Assembly (NCBI GenBank): GCA_002382735.1 | Contig: DFZN01000044.1 | Span: 1 to 64,000, forward strand | Source of the DNA: a bacterium UBP11_UBA4055 | GTDB taxonomy: Bacteria; UBA4055 | Direction: 5' to 3' | DNA: 64,000 bases | The notes under the pieces: model-generated | Told to the model about the DNA's origin: nothing | Database searches by the model: none | The model's input: only the letters and a program-made list of their open reading frames with translations | Position numbers and translations under genes: made by a program | Shown here: piece by piece, positions 1-7,529 of the stretch | Position numbering within the stretch: position 1 is the stretch's first letter | Layout of the letters: each line of letters starts with the position of its first letter

Positions 1-24
1 TTTGATTGATTACACAACACTAGT

Positions 25-288
25 TTATTCGCTTATTGCAAAAGCTTCGGGTTCGCATTTCTCATATAATGTTTCAGGTGCGATATCCACATCACCGTCC
101 CAGACAATAGTTCCAAGCTCTTCGGAAACAATAAATTTTTTAAAATATGATAAATCTTTAAATTTTGAGAAGACACCGCCTTTAGCAGAGTAATGAGAAA
201 AATCCACTATGCCTGAATTTCCGTTTTCAAAGAAAATCCTCAGCTTATAACCCTCAATATATTCAGCTTTTATAATATCACAAAGCAT
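25..288 (-). CDS. DUF2442 family protein
   Basis: An 87-residue protein with the DUF2442 pattern: an N-terminal strand-turn-strand ending in a GIVDFS-type motif, then a conserved W-D-G-D-V-D-I-A-P block near residues 62-70. The molecular function of the family is unknown. It lies 10 bp downstream of a frameshifted DUF4160 gene in the same direction. The same two families recur as an intact plus-strand pair at 1054-1601, so they behave as a two-gene module. Such pairs travel with toxin-antitoxin loci, but a toxin role is only inference. Confidence 0.75.
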   Translation of the reverse strand: MLCDIIKAEYIEGYKLRIFFENGNSGIVDFSHYSAKGGVFSKFKDLSYFKKFIVSEELGTIVWDGDVDIAPETLYEKCEPEAFAISE

Positions 289-298
289 TTCTCAACTC

Positions 299-542
299 CT
301 ATTTTAAAGGTTCGATTTTTTCGGGAGGCTGATTTGACTTAGCCAAATCCCAGTTTTTCAACAGCTCTTCTTTATGCAAGGTCGCCCATTCAATGACAAG
401 CCCAAGTGCCCGGGGAGAAATACTTCCTTCAAGTACCTTCAGAGACTTTTTCTCCATTATATCTGGCATGAAAATGCGGTGGATTATGGTCATCATAAAA
501 TATCGCTATAATTATTCCAAAGAATCTACTTATTTCGGGCAT
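299..542 (-). pseudogene. DUF4160 protein, frameshifted
   Basis: The natural start is the ATG at 542-540, preceded by an AGGAG ribosome site near 553-558. From there the frame reads MPEISRFFGIIIAIFYDD followed by an HNPPHFHARYNGEK motif, the standard DUF4160 N-terminus, and then hits a stop. The C-terminal half (KSLKVLEGSISPRALGLVIE and onward) continues in another frame down to the stop at 299-301. A few residues normally found between the halves are missing, so a short deletion plus frameshift is likely. An open reading frame starting at 496 is therefore only the broken 3' half. The intact relative is at 1054-1356. Confidence 0.8.
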
Positions 543-708
543 ATTGCATCATCTCCTTTCTTAAATAAACCTATACTTTTCTTCTCTGACTGACATCAGC
601 AACTCCGCATTTAAACTGCAATATACAAAATATTCCCTCTTAAATCAATTAAAATACCAGCTTCAGATTCACAATGATTACAAGTCTTAAATTTTCCTGC
701 TTTTTTAT

Positions 709-737
709 TTGACAATCCGCACTAATCAGGTTAATTT
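709..737 (+). promoter_or_regulatory. Promoter of HicB-like remnant (copy 1)
   Basis: TTGACA (709-714), a 17-base spacer and TAATTT (732-737) form a near-consensus sigma-70 type promoter. The ATG at 746 is only 8 bases past the -10 element, so the transcript would be leaderless. The same promoter and spacing recur at 8880-8908 in front of the intact paralogue. Confidence 0.6.
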
Positions 738-745
738 TCACTACC

Positions 746-880
746 ATGAGAGCCAACAAAATAGATTTTGATATGATCAAAAAAGTGCTCGACAATCAGG
801 TAACACACGAAGAAAATAACTTCGTAATAAGAAACGATGAATTCGACATTACAGCTTGGGGACAAACCCGTCAGATTTAA
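746..880 (+). pseudogene. Truncated copy of the HicB-like gene at 8917
   Basis: A 44-residue frame beginning MRANKIDFDMIKKVLDNQVT closely matches the first half of the 87-residue protein at 8917-9180, including the D-I-T-A-W-G-Q-T-R motif. It then runs into unrelated sequence and stops at 878-880. The promoter region is duplicated along with it. Immediately after the break lies a minus-strand fragment of a different gene, so the copy was cut by recombination rather than by a point mutation. Confidence 0.8.
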
Positions 881-899
881 GTTCTTTAACGGTTGCATA

Positions 900-985
900 A
901 CCATTATTCATATCAATTTTAACTATTTTTGTATCGGTTTCAGACAATAACTCCCTTTTCACCATTGCGTTAACATCTGTGTAAT
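900..985 (-). pseudogene. Fragment of the gene at 7072-7476
   Basis: On the minus strand this stretch translates to ...DVNAMVKRELLSETDTKIVK..., nearly the same as residues about 55-80 of the 134-residue protein encoded at 7072-7476. Nothing of the rest of that gene is present. It abuts the truncated HicB-like copy at 880, giving a head-to-head junction of two gene fragments. The rest of 543-1001 holds no gene I can support. Confidence 0.7.
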
Positions 986-1001
986 CACCGCTTTTATTCG
1001 T

Positions 1002-1030
1002 TTGATTTAACTGAATATATTTTGTATATT
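1002..1030 (+). promoter_or_regulatory. Promoter of the DUF4160-DUF2442 pair
   Basis: TTGATT (1002-1007), a 17-base spacer and TATATT (1025-1030), followed by a GGAG ribosome site at 1045-1048 and the ATG at 1054. Spacing and composition fit a strong housekeeping promoter. Confidence 0.55.
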
Positions 1031-1053
1031 GCCTTTAATTAAGCGGAGTAAAA

Positions 1054-1356
1054 ATGCCTAAGCTCTACGAATATTTTGGTCTGGTAATACTGTTTTATTC
1101 TAACGAACATGAGCCTATCCATGTGCATTGTAAATTTCAGGATAAAGAAAACAAAGCTGAGATTGTCTATAAGGACGGAAAGTTCGTTGAAGTCAGAATC
1201 GTAGAAGTGCCCGGAAAGGATCCGTTAGATGTCCAGAATCAGAAAAAATTTAAGAGACTGGTAGAAGCATATCGGGAAGATATTGTAAGAAAATGGATTG
1301 ATTTCTTTGTATATAATATAGCTGTCAGCTGCGAAACAATAACAAAAAAGGTCTGA
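1054..1356 (+). CDS. DUF4160 family protein
   Basis: A 100-residue protein starting MPKLYEYFGLVILFYSNEHE, followed by PIHVHCK, the characteristic N-terminus of DUF4160 proteins (a short beta-rich domain with an H-x-H in the first third). Function is unknown. A GGAG site six bases upstream supports the start. The stop is two bases before the ATG of the DUF2442 gene, so the two are almost certainly co-translated. The C-terminus (KWIDFFVYNIAVSCETITKKV-like) diverges from the usual family ending. Confidence 0.75.
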   Translation: MPKLYEYFGLVILFYSNEHEPIHVHCKFQDKENKAEIVYKDGKFVEVRIVEVPGKDPLDVQNQKKFKRLVEAYREDIVRKWIDFFVYNIAVSCETITKKV

Positions 1357-1358
1357 TC

Positions 1359-1601
1359 ATGGTAATATCAATTGAAAAAGCCCAATATCGCGGAGATTAC
1401 AAAATTGAATTCCTTTTCTCGGACGGAACAGGAAGAGTAGTTGACTTTGAAAATTTTCTCAGAAATTCCAAAAATCCAATGAGCACCAAGTATCTCGATA
1501 AGGAACAGTTCGGATCTTTCACGATCGAATACGGTGATATTTCTTGGAACGATTTTGAACTGTGTTTCCCGATCTGGGATCTGTACGAAGGCAGAATATA
1601 A
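1359..1601 (+). CDS. DUF2442 family protein
   Basis: An 80-residue protein with the DUF2442 layout: a strand pair ending in GRVVDFENFL, then FTIEYGDISWNDFELCFPIW. It follows the DUF4160 gene with a 2-bp gap. Its last 51 bases recur almost exactly at 3040-3090, where they form an isolated fragment. Function is unknown; co-occurrence with DUF4160 at two places in this window supports a functional pair. Confidence 0.75.
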   Translation: MVISIEKAQYRGDYKIEFLFSDGTGRVVDFENFLRNSKNPMSTKYLDKEQFGSFTIEYGDISWNDFELCFPIWDLYEGRI

Positions 1602-1677
1602 ACAATACTACTTAAACCAATCCCTAACTTGACTAATAACAAGCTCCGGATTCTCCCAATGCATCATGAATCCAATA

Positions 1678-1842
1678 TATCTTTGCTTGAGATACTCGAA
1701 GACAGATATGGCGACAAATCAACTGTAATTGCTTCACAGATACCGCCCGAAAACTGGTATGATCTGTTCCGGAACTCGACCATAGCTGACGCATGCCTAG
1801 ACAGAATCATACACAACGCACATAAATTAAACATGGAAGGAG
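1678..1842 (+). pseudogene. istB: IS21 istB remnant
   Basis: Within a plus-strand frame, the stretch LLEILEDRYGDKSTVIASQI, then PPENWYDLF...TIADACLDRIIHNAHKLNMEG, is the C-terminal part of the IstB ATP-binding helper of IS21 transposons. The Walker motifs and everything upstream are absent, and the usual ESMRK-type ending is lost. This is a short relic of an insertion sequence, cut on both sides. On the other strand the 3' end of the Nudix gene runs into it. Confidence 0.8.
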
Positions 1843-2325
1843 GTCTTTTGTACCACTTTGAACAAGTGTATAAGAGATCGAACAGTCCCGAAATAATCCT
1901 TGTGCATAGAAACATTTCATGACTGTCTGAGCTATCTCTTCGTTCCACTGATCAAGAACCGATAAAAAGAGAGCGTTCTTCCTAACGAACCGACCCTTAA
2001 CAAGCATATCAGCTTTTTTAAGCAGTCTCGGGTGCGATTCGATCTTCTGGTTTTCTCTGTAGAAAAGTTCGACTTCTTTTGTTTTAGGCTTATAATACAG
2101 CCATTCAGACTGACCCGTTCCTTCTTTAATTTCTCTGAGTAATGCCTGCAGGACAGATTCATTATCTTCTACTTTACCGCAAATGAACGACCATTTTTCA
2201 TCATCTGATCTTCGCTCTTCAAATAAAACTTTATCACCATCATATATGATCCCCACAACACCGATACTCCTCGGCATATTCGGGCTGGGGGCTTTCTTGC
2301 TGTTGTAATAATATCTTGACTTCAT
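1807..2325 (-). CDS. Nudix hydrolase, likely degenerate
   Basis: Residues 19-71 show a Nudix fold start (RSIGVVGIIYDGDKVLFEER) and a Nudix box from G50 to G71. The box reads REIKEGTG where REUxEExG is expected: the second glutamate of the EE pair, a magnesium ligand, is glycine at residue 69. The C-terminal part after about residue 140 is antisense to the istB remnant, so the natural C-terminus has been replaced. The normal role would be hydrolysis of a nucleoside-diphosphate-linked substrate. Activity is doubtful here because of the missing ligand and altered tail. Confidence 0.6.
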   Translation of the reverse strand: MKSRYYYNSKKAPSPNMPRSIGVVGIIYDGDKVLFEERRSDDEKWSFICGKVEDNESVLQALLREIKEGTGQSEWLYYKPKTKEVELFYRENQKIESHPRLLKKADMLVKGRFVRKNALFLSVLDQWNEEIAQTVMKCFYAQGLFRDCSISYTLVQSGTKDLLPCLIYVRCV

Positions 2326-2435
2326 TAACAGTACCTCACTTGTTCTTTGAAAGTTCGATGGTGTTTCTTATATATGAAGCCTACTTATTTTTTTAACCTG
2401 TTTTGTCACGACTCTGAATTTCCATAATAATTTTT

Positions 2436-2954
2436 TCAATCCTGTTCCGTGTAGCTAACTTGATTTGCTCTAAGTATCTTAATAATAATATCAAGACTGG
2501 AAATATAGCATATTTCAAAATTAAATCGTTCTTGCGCTTCTGACATTGAGAATTCTATTTTTTCAATTGCAGTTTGCGGGGAATACGAAACATACTCTCC
2601 GCTCTGAACAAGCACGAATCCTTTCTTTGAGAATACAAAAACTGTAGGCGAAAAAAAATCGATCAACTCTTTTTTGTCCCTTTCACAAAAAACGATCGAC
2701 CTTTTATCTGTACTGTGAGAGACTTTGGCATTTTCCAGCTTCAATCTATTGTCTAAGGTTAAAGTAACTGCTACTCTTCGAATTTCCGGAAGAAGATGTA
2801 CAATAATCTCATCCTGATCGCCTGCATACAGTACCTCAGTCTCGATCAATCCTGGCTTTGGGTTTGTTGAACTTCTCGACCAATCAGCCGATCGCCAGAA
2901 TTTCTTAGGATAAAAAATAGGACCTTCGCTTGGTTTGCACACCTTATAGAGCAT
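2436..2954 (-). CDS. Hypothetical protein (172 aa)
   Basis: Not recognised. The protein is soluble, of mixed alpha/beta composition, with no signal peptide or membrane segment. It starts MLYKVCKPSEGPIFYPKKFW and has a strand-rich middle (VFVFSKKGFVLVQSGEYVSY). It is preceded by a promoter segment (3010-3038) that is duplicated in front of the zinc-ribbon repeat gene at 7530-8807, so the two unrelated genes share a control region. Confidence 0.55.
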   Translation of the reverse strand: MLYKVCKPSEGPIFYPKKFWRSADWSRSSTNPKPGLIETEVLYAGDQDEIIVHLLPEIRRVAVTLTLDNRLKLENAKVSHSTDKRSIVFCERDKKELIDFFSPTVFVFSKKGFVLVQSGEYVSYSPQTAIEKIEFSMSEAQERFNFEICYISSLDIIIKILRANQVSYTEQD

Positions 2955-3009
2955 TTACGCTACCTCTTAGCATTTTCATTCCTTCATCTTCCCTACTCAC
3001 AAGCTACTG

Positions 3010-3038
3010 AATCTACCGAATTATATACCTAAAGTCAA
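3010..3038 (-). promoter_or_regulatory. Duplicated promoter, copy 1
   Basis: On the minus strand: TTGACT (3038-3033), 17 bases, TAGATT (3015-3010). About 70 bp around it, down to the start codon, is nearly identical to 8780-8850 upstream of the zinc-ribbon repeat gene. Just beyond the -35 side the sequence switches abruptly to a DUF2442 gene tail. Confidence 0.55.
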
Positions 3039-3039
3039 T

Positions 3040-3090
3040 GACTTTGAACTGTGTTTCCCGATCTGGGATCTGTACGAAGGCAGAATATAA
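3040..3090 (+). pseudogene. Orphan 3' end of a DUF2442 gene
   Basis: These 51 bases match 1551-1601, the last 17 codons including the stop of the DUF2442 gene, with a single difference (c/t at the third base). No upstream part of the gene is present; the fragment starts exactly where the duplicated promoter segment ends. It is a recombination scar. Confidence 0.85.
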
Positions 3091-3116
3091 GACCTCTTTT
3101 CTACTCACCCACACAA

Positions 3117-3508
3117 CTAAATCAGCTTAAACAACCCCTCAATAACCAGATCGCGGATGCCGTCATCAGCCAGACCGCCTATATAATCAGAAAATTTACT
3201 CAAAGTACCCTCTTATCGAACTGCTTAACCGTATCGCTGTTATCCGCACCCTTACCTTTCTCGAATTCATAAGCCTTTCTGAAATTAAGCACCGCATCTT
3301 CGATCCTTACGGCATTATCCTCATAAGACCTGTGATCAAAACTTTCGACCAGCAAAGTCATTTCCGCCTTAAGACCCGTCAGATTAGCATAAGTGGCAAT
3401 ATCGAAATAGGTGACCGGAACCGTAACACACGCCGACAGACTGAGCAGAAGAAAAACAGCCGCAATACAGAACGAACCGATTTTACCGATTAAACTATCC
3501 AGGAAAAG
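3117..3508 (-). pseudogene. Lipoprotein pseudogene
   Basis: The minus strand reads GKIGSFCIAAVFLLLSLSAC, a lipoprotein signal with a lipobox ending in cysteine, then about 75 residues of mature protein to a TGA at 3201-3199. An in-frame stop at 3511-3509 and no ATG, GTG or TTG before the signal mean the start codon is lost. After the TGA, a second frame (SKFSDYIGGLADDGIRDL...) continues to a TAG at 3119-3117 and probably is the displaced C-terminus. A shorter relic of the same gene lies at 6709-6767. The mature part is not recognised. Confidence 0.65.
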
Positions 3509-3525
3509 TCAGATGCCCTTAAATA

Positions 3526-4980
3526 TCAGCCCTTTTTCTGATCACGCAAGGGTTTTAACCGCTTGTAAAAATCCAATATCATTTGGTCTGCTTTTACATC
3601 TCTCATGCTGATTGGCTTATCAAGAGAAATATTATCTATCGAACGACAACGTGAAAGAGCAACATAAGTCTGCCCTGAACAGAATGCACCGTTTCCTAGA
3701 TCAATTCTAACAGAATCCAAAGTCATACCCTGCGATTTGTGAATAGTGATTGCCCAGCCGAGCGTTATCGGATACTGCTTGAAACTGCCTACGATTTCAG
3801 TTTCGATTTTCTGTTTACCAATATCATATTTATATTCAATTTTTTCCCAAACCGCTTTATCTACACTGACTGTATGTCCTTTGCCTTCAATTTCGACGCG
3901 TATCTGGTCGTCTTCAATACTTTTTATCCGACCGAGTGTGCCGTTAACCCATAACGGTTTATTATTCTTAACGAACAATACTTGAGCGCCAACCTTTATT
4001 TCAAGATTGTAAGGAGCTTGAAATCTATCCTTACTTACATCGAAGCGGCCTGCAACGACAGCTTCAAAAGTAAACAGTTCTTCATCAATTTCGTCAAGTT
4101 TTTGAGTATTGATCGCTCTTGCCGCTGCGTTCGTAGGCACAAGATAAAGTGATGGGAAATCATTAGGTACTCTGTCCCGATAACAGTCACGATTGATCTT
4201 TGCAACAGAGTCTCGATGATCATTGTTGAGACGGATGCGGTCTAAAATATTTACAAACTCCAGTTCTGTCTGCCGAAATACCTTTGTCAGCTCGATAGGG
4301 ATCAATTCAGTTTCATTGAAAACATCAGCGGAAAAGAAATATGGTGTTCTGTAACGATCAGAATAATATCTTGTAGCTTCAGCATCTCTTACAATAGGAG
4401 GCAACTGCAGAAGATCGCCCACAAAAATTACCGGAATACCACCAAAAGGCCGAAAATCCCTGCGAGCTTTTTTAAGTGAATTATTAATACAGTCTATAAG
4501 ATCAGGGGTAACCATTGAGATTTCATCAATGATTAAAGCTCCTAGAACCTCAATAACAGGAAGAATCCGTACGCGCGGTTTAAAAACCTCATCGGGATTA
4601 AGAATCCTTGGAGGTATGTTGAAAAATGAATGAATAGTAGAACCGCGAACATTTATAGCAGCCAAAGCAGTGGGAGCAACAACAGCGCAATTTCGAATTT
4701 TCTCCATTAAAAACCTGATCAGAGTAGATTTACCTGTACCCGCACGCCCTGTAACGAAAATCGCCGGGTATTCCTCTTTAACCGCCTGTAGAACAAATTC
4801 ATATTCCGGCAGAACCTCTATATCCTCTAAACTCTGCTTAGGATCTTCCAGAACAACTGATTTCCGTTCATTCGCAGGAGTAAGTTCAGCATTTATCTTT
4901 GCCAAATCGGTAGTTAATGGATCGTCAACACCCAGTAACCTTTTCGCCAAATTCAGTATGTCATTCAGAGGATTCATCAT
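3526..4980 (-). CDS. PIF1-like DNA helicase
   Basis: A 484-residue superfamily 1 helicase of the PIF1/RecD2 kind. Walker A is GRAGTGKS at 78-85, Walker B LIIDEIS around 149-155, motif III GDLLQLPP at 188-195, an FRQ motif near 235, and the C-terminal AITIHKSQGMTLD and YVALSRCRS motifs typical of PIF1. It would unwind DNA 5' to 3' using ATP. It lies 43 bp downstream of the MazF-like gene and could be the last gene of the TIGR04255 operon. Helicases of this type occur both in housekeeping and in mobile or defence loci; its position here favours the latter. Confidence 0.85.
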   Translation of the reverse strand: MMNPLNDILNLAKRLLGVDDPLTTDLAKINAELTPANERKSVVLEDPKQSLEDIEVLPEYEFVLQAVKEEYPAIFVTGRAGTGKSTLIRFLMEKIRNCAVVAPTALAAINVRGSTIHSFFNIPPRILNPDEVFKPRVRILPVIEVLGALIIDEISMVTPDLIDCINNSLKKARRDFRPFGGIPVIFVGDLLQLPPIVRDAEATRYYSDRYRTPYFFSADVFNETELIPIELTKVFRQTELEFVNILDRIRLNNDHRDSVAKINRDCYRDRVPNDFPSLYLVPTNAAARAINTQKLDEIDEELFTFEAVVAGRFDVSKDRFQAPYNLEIKVGAQVLFVKNNKPLWVNGTLGRIKSIEDDQIRVEIEGKGHTVSVDKAVWEKIEYKYDIGKQKIETEIVGSFKQYPITLGWAITIHKSQGMTLDSVRIDLGNGAFCSGQTYVALSRCRSIDNISLDKPISMRDVKADQMILDFYKRLKPLRDQKKG

Positions 4981-5023
4981 TTATCCTAACATCATTCTGA
5001 ATTGCATCTCTAAGCTAAAAACT

Positions 5024-5488
5024 CTATAAGTAGTCATTAATATCTGTTTCTGATGGATCTTCTTTCAAGCCAAGTAGATTTTCTTTTATCATTAAAAGAA
5101 CCGATTCATATATTTCTTCTTTGAGTGAACCCATCGAAGGTGCTTCCAAATATTCGCTGTTAACAGGCTGATAATGGTTAACTACAAGTAAAGATTGTGA
5201 TTTATTTGTTAATTCGTCATCAGAGTTTTTTGAATAGCATTCTTTTTTTAACGGATATCTTAGAAAGTCCGGACTGCCTTTGGTTGATAAAGGAATAACA
5301 TTGTAAACCTTATTAGACAGATTACACAAATCTTCATTCATTACAACCAATACATACCTGTAGTCATGTAAATTTCTTTTATCTTCAGGAATGAAGCGGA
5401 TTTTTTTATCGTCGATTTTCCATATTTGCCTTGGCTTAGGCTCAAATAAGTCGCTTGAACCTCTTAAATCCTGACCTATTGAAGTCAT
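5024..5488 (-). CDS. MazF/PemK-like toxin-fold protein
   Basis: 154 residues. After a short N-terminal extension, the sequence RQIWKIDDKKIRFIP, then RYVLVVMNEDLCNL and YNVIPLSTKG follows the beta-barrel pattern of the MazF/PemK/Kid endoribonuclease fold (an R-x-x-W near the first strand, then V-x-P-L-S-T). The start overlaps the upstream gene by four bases (ATGA), so translation is coupled. The long C-terminal part is unusual for a plain MazF. RNase activity is inferred from fold resemblance only. Confidence 0.55.
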   Translation of the reverse strand: MTSIGQDLRGSSDLFEPKPRQIWKIDDKKIRFIPEDKRNLHDYRYVLVVMNEDLCNLSNKVYNVIPLSTKGSPDFLRYPLKKECYSKNSDDELTNKSQSLLVVNHYQPVNSEYLEAPSMGSLKEEIYESVLLMIKENLLGLKEDPSETDINDYL

Positions 5489-5892
5489 GCTTCAGGTCTC
5501 AAATATACAAAATATGCTAATTCATTTTTGTAGATCTCATCATTTCTGCTTTCAACTTCAGGAAAATATTTTTTTGTCAATTCGAATATGATTCGACCTT
5601 TCATTTTGGGAGATAACTTCTCGTCTAAAATAATTCTGTTTCTTTTAGAATTAAATTCTGCTAGCTTTCTTTGATGATTAACAGATTCTTGATTTAAGCC
5701 TTCAATTAACATAGACATCCTGTTTTCCGGTAAAATAGATTCAATTTTTAGAGATTGAGTTCCATCCGCCATGTTCAAAGTTTCTAATGTCAGAGTATTA
5801 GAACTCTGATTGTTAGTGGAATTATAAAAAGAAAAAGATGCAACAGACAATAAAATTGTTGCTGTTTTTGCTTTCGAATCAATGCATTCCAA
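5485..5892 (-). CDS. Hypothetical protein between TIGR04255 and MazF-like genes
   Basis: 135 residues, not recognised. The first 60 residues are serine, threonine and asparagine rich with a short hydrophobic patch near 12-22; the second half is charged and helical (NHQRKLAEFNSKRNRIILDE). Gaps of 20 bp upstream and a 4-bp overlap downstream place it in the middle of an operon. Its position before a toxin-fold gene would suit an antitoxin or partner, but nothing in the sequence proves this. Confidence 0.5.
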   Translation of the reverse strand: MECIDSKAKTATILLSVASFSFYNSTNNQSSNTLTLETLNMADGTQSLKIESILPENRMSMLIEGLNQESVNHQRKLAEFNSKRNRIILDEKLSPKMKGRIIFELTKKYFPEVESRNDEIYKNELAYFVYLRPEA

Positions 5893-5912
5893 GAAACCCG
5901 TAAATTCTCCTG

Positions 5913-6620
5913 TTACTCATATTCTGGATTTAATGTATCTATGAATTCTTTTTTTAACAGATTGAAAAATAATTTTTTATTTTTTTTATGCAGATTGTTA
6001 AGAAGATCTTTGACAACCTCCAACCTCACTTCATCGCCCTGTAAAATTGTATCTATATCAATAACAGAACCGTTCATGGAATTATAGTTAGCTGAGTTCG
6101 AGATTTGTATTATGTGTTTACAATTGTCATCTGCAAAAACAGCTTGAAAATTTTTAGATTGTGACTCTAAATCCAAAGCACTATGCTCAATAGAAAGATT
6201 AATCTTTTCAAAAATATCAGCCTCAAAAAAATCAATATATCGTATCCCTATCTTTTTTACAGATTTGACTATCTTAAGCTCAGACATTATGTTTATTATA
6301 CGAAGAACTTCATTTTCAAATACTATCCAGCCTACATATTCAATAGGTGAACTCACTGTAACTACTTTTGGGCCGATCTGCACTTTAAACCCTTTTACAG
6401 ATGTAATTAAATAATGAGGTTTATATCTCAAAGATTCATCTTTATCCCTTAAAACTTCCGGTAATTGAGTAATAGGCAGCTCCGAGACTGCCGGATAATC
6501 ATTTTTTAAAGAATTATATATAACCCCAAAAACAGCAGACGGATGCAGTATTGTGTCAAATCTGAACTCAGTAATAGCATCAATTATCGGTTGCGGACTT
6601 ATGCGTATTGGCAATTTCAT
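5913..6620 (-). CDS. TIGR04255 family protein
   Basis: 235 residues. The N-terminus PQPIIDAITEFRFDT, the P-A-V-S-E-L-P block, LRYKPHYLITSVKGFKVQIG and VTVSSPIEYVGW are the recognisable pattern of the sporadically distributed TIGR04255 family, whose function is unknown. It is the first gene of a probable operon leading to the 135-residue protein, the MazF-like protein and perhaps the PIF1-like helicase. Patchy distribution plus this setting suggests a defence or toxin-antitoxin role, which is inference. Confidence 0.75.
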   Translation of the reverse strand: MKLPIRISPQPIIDAITEFRFDTILHPSAVFGVIYNSLKNDYPAVSELPITQLPEVLRDKDESLRYKPHYLITSVKGFKVQIGPKVVTVSSPIEYVGWIVFENEVLRIINIMSELKIVKSVKKIGIRYIDFFEADIFEKINLSIEHSALDLESQSKNFQAVFADDNCKHIIQISNSANYNSMNGSVIDIDTILQGDEVRLEVVKDLLNNLHKKNKKLFFNLLKKEFIDTLNPEYE

Positions 6621-6708
6621 TCGGCACCTTCTTTTTTTGCAAATATAACTTATAAATTTCTTTTTAGCAATTGCAAATCATAAGTTTTTTATACCTAACT
6701 TTTTACCC

Positions 6709-6767
6709 TATCGCTGGTACCCGCACCCTTATCGAAACACACGCCGACAGACTGAGCAGAAGAAGAA
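6709..6767 (-). pseudogene. Short relic of the lipoprotein gene
   Basis: Two short blocks match the lipoprotein pseudogene at 3117-3508: 6736-6767 matches 3426-3457 (lipobox region, LLLLSLSACV) and 6709-6733 matches 3231-3255 (the K-G-A-D-N-S-D region). About 170 bases between them are missing. It is therefore an internally deleted copy, with no coding capacity of its own. Confidence 0.65.
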
Positions 6768-6782
6768 CCAATCTCTTATTAA

Positions 6783-7028
6783 TTACTGCCTGAACAGATC
6801 GCCTTCAACTGTCTTTGGCGGATAAAATGCTCCGATTATCATAAAGGGATTTCTTGATGTGAAATGATGCAGTTTAGAGGTGCCCAGAAAAAAATACAGA
6901 TCACAATCGTTTACAAAATGATCGAAATACTTAAGCCTTACATCGGCGATAGCTTTTACTTCATCTCCGTTATACTTGGCAAGCTGTCTCCAATAGAGCT
7001 GACCGACTTCCCAGTCCTCTATCATCAT
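6783..7028 (-). CDS. Hypothetical protein, probably 5'-truncated
   Basis: 81 residues: MMIEDWEVGQLYWRQLAKYN, then conserved-looking blocks KYFDHFVNDCDLYFFLGTS and NPFMIIGAFYPP. The same frame stays open upstream through LPYKFKYKFEDSKGN, which looks like part of the protein, but no ATG, GTG or TTG exists there before a stop. The frame meets the end of the 7072-7476 gene. Either the gene starts at the double ATG, or its true 5' end was lost where it joins its neighbour. Family name not recalled; function unknown. Confidence 0.5.
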   Translation of the reverse strand: MMIEDWEVGQLYWRQLAKYNGDEVKAIADVRLKYFDHFVNDCDLYFFLGTSKLHHFTSRNPFMIIGAFYPPKTVEGDLFRQ

Positions 7029-7071
7029 ATTGCTTACATTCCCTTTAGAATCCTCGAATTTGTATTTAAAT

Positions 7072-7476
7072 TTATATGGAAGCTTCTTTACTACTTCGAA
7101 CTTTCCTTTTTATCGCATAGTAAGGAAATTCAATATAAGTATGTTTCATAACCGAACTCACACTCTTATTTCCATATTCGGATTTGATCTGTCGTAAAAT
7201 TTCTTCATCTTCCCTATTGAGCTGTCCGATATAATCATTCATATCTTTCTTAATTATTTTCGTATCCGTTTCAGACAAAAACTCCCTTTTCACCATTGCG
7301 TTAACATCTGCATAAGCGGAATAGGAAAAACATCCGTATTTGTAAGGCACAAAATCATATACCGGTTTTACCTGCTTCCTGGTAAATAAAAACAAAAGCT
7401 TCTGGAAGTGGATCTTATCCAGTTCATCCTCAAAAACCTGCAGCAGCGCCAATATTACCTTTCTTCTATAAAACAT
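7072..7476 (-). CDS. Phage-associated type conserved protein (134 aa)
   Basis: The N-terminus MFYRRKVILALLQVFEDELD, then KIHFQKLLFLFTRKQ and YDFVPYKYGCFSYSAYADVN resembles proteins found next to DUF488 genes and the SocA/Panacea antitoxin-like group: a helical domain with an F-V-P-Y-K-Y-G motif. The assignment to a named family is uncertain. It ends soon after Y-Y-A-I, shorter than relatives I recall, and its tail overlaps the open frame of the next gene, consistent with a deletion joining two truncated genes. A fragment of a paralogue is at 900-985. Confidence 0.5.
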   Translation of the reverse strand: MFYRRKVILALLQVFEDELDKIHFQKLLFLFTRKQVKPVYDFVPYKYGCFSYSAYADVNAMVKREFLSETDTKIIKKDMNDYIGQLNREDEEILRQIKSEYGNKSVSSVMKHTYIEFPYYAIKRKVRSSKEASI

Positions 7477-7529
7477 ACATCAAATTTACTCATTTAATCG
7501 CTCATTTACAAGATAATATGATAATTTAT

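Noticed and set aside
1397..1642. Minus-strand open frame opposite the DUF2442 gene
   Set aside because: It mirrors the real plus-strand gene, has no family pattern, and its start lacks a ribosome site.
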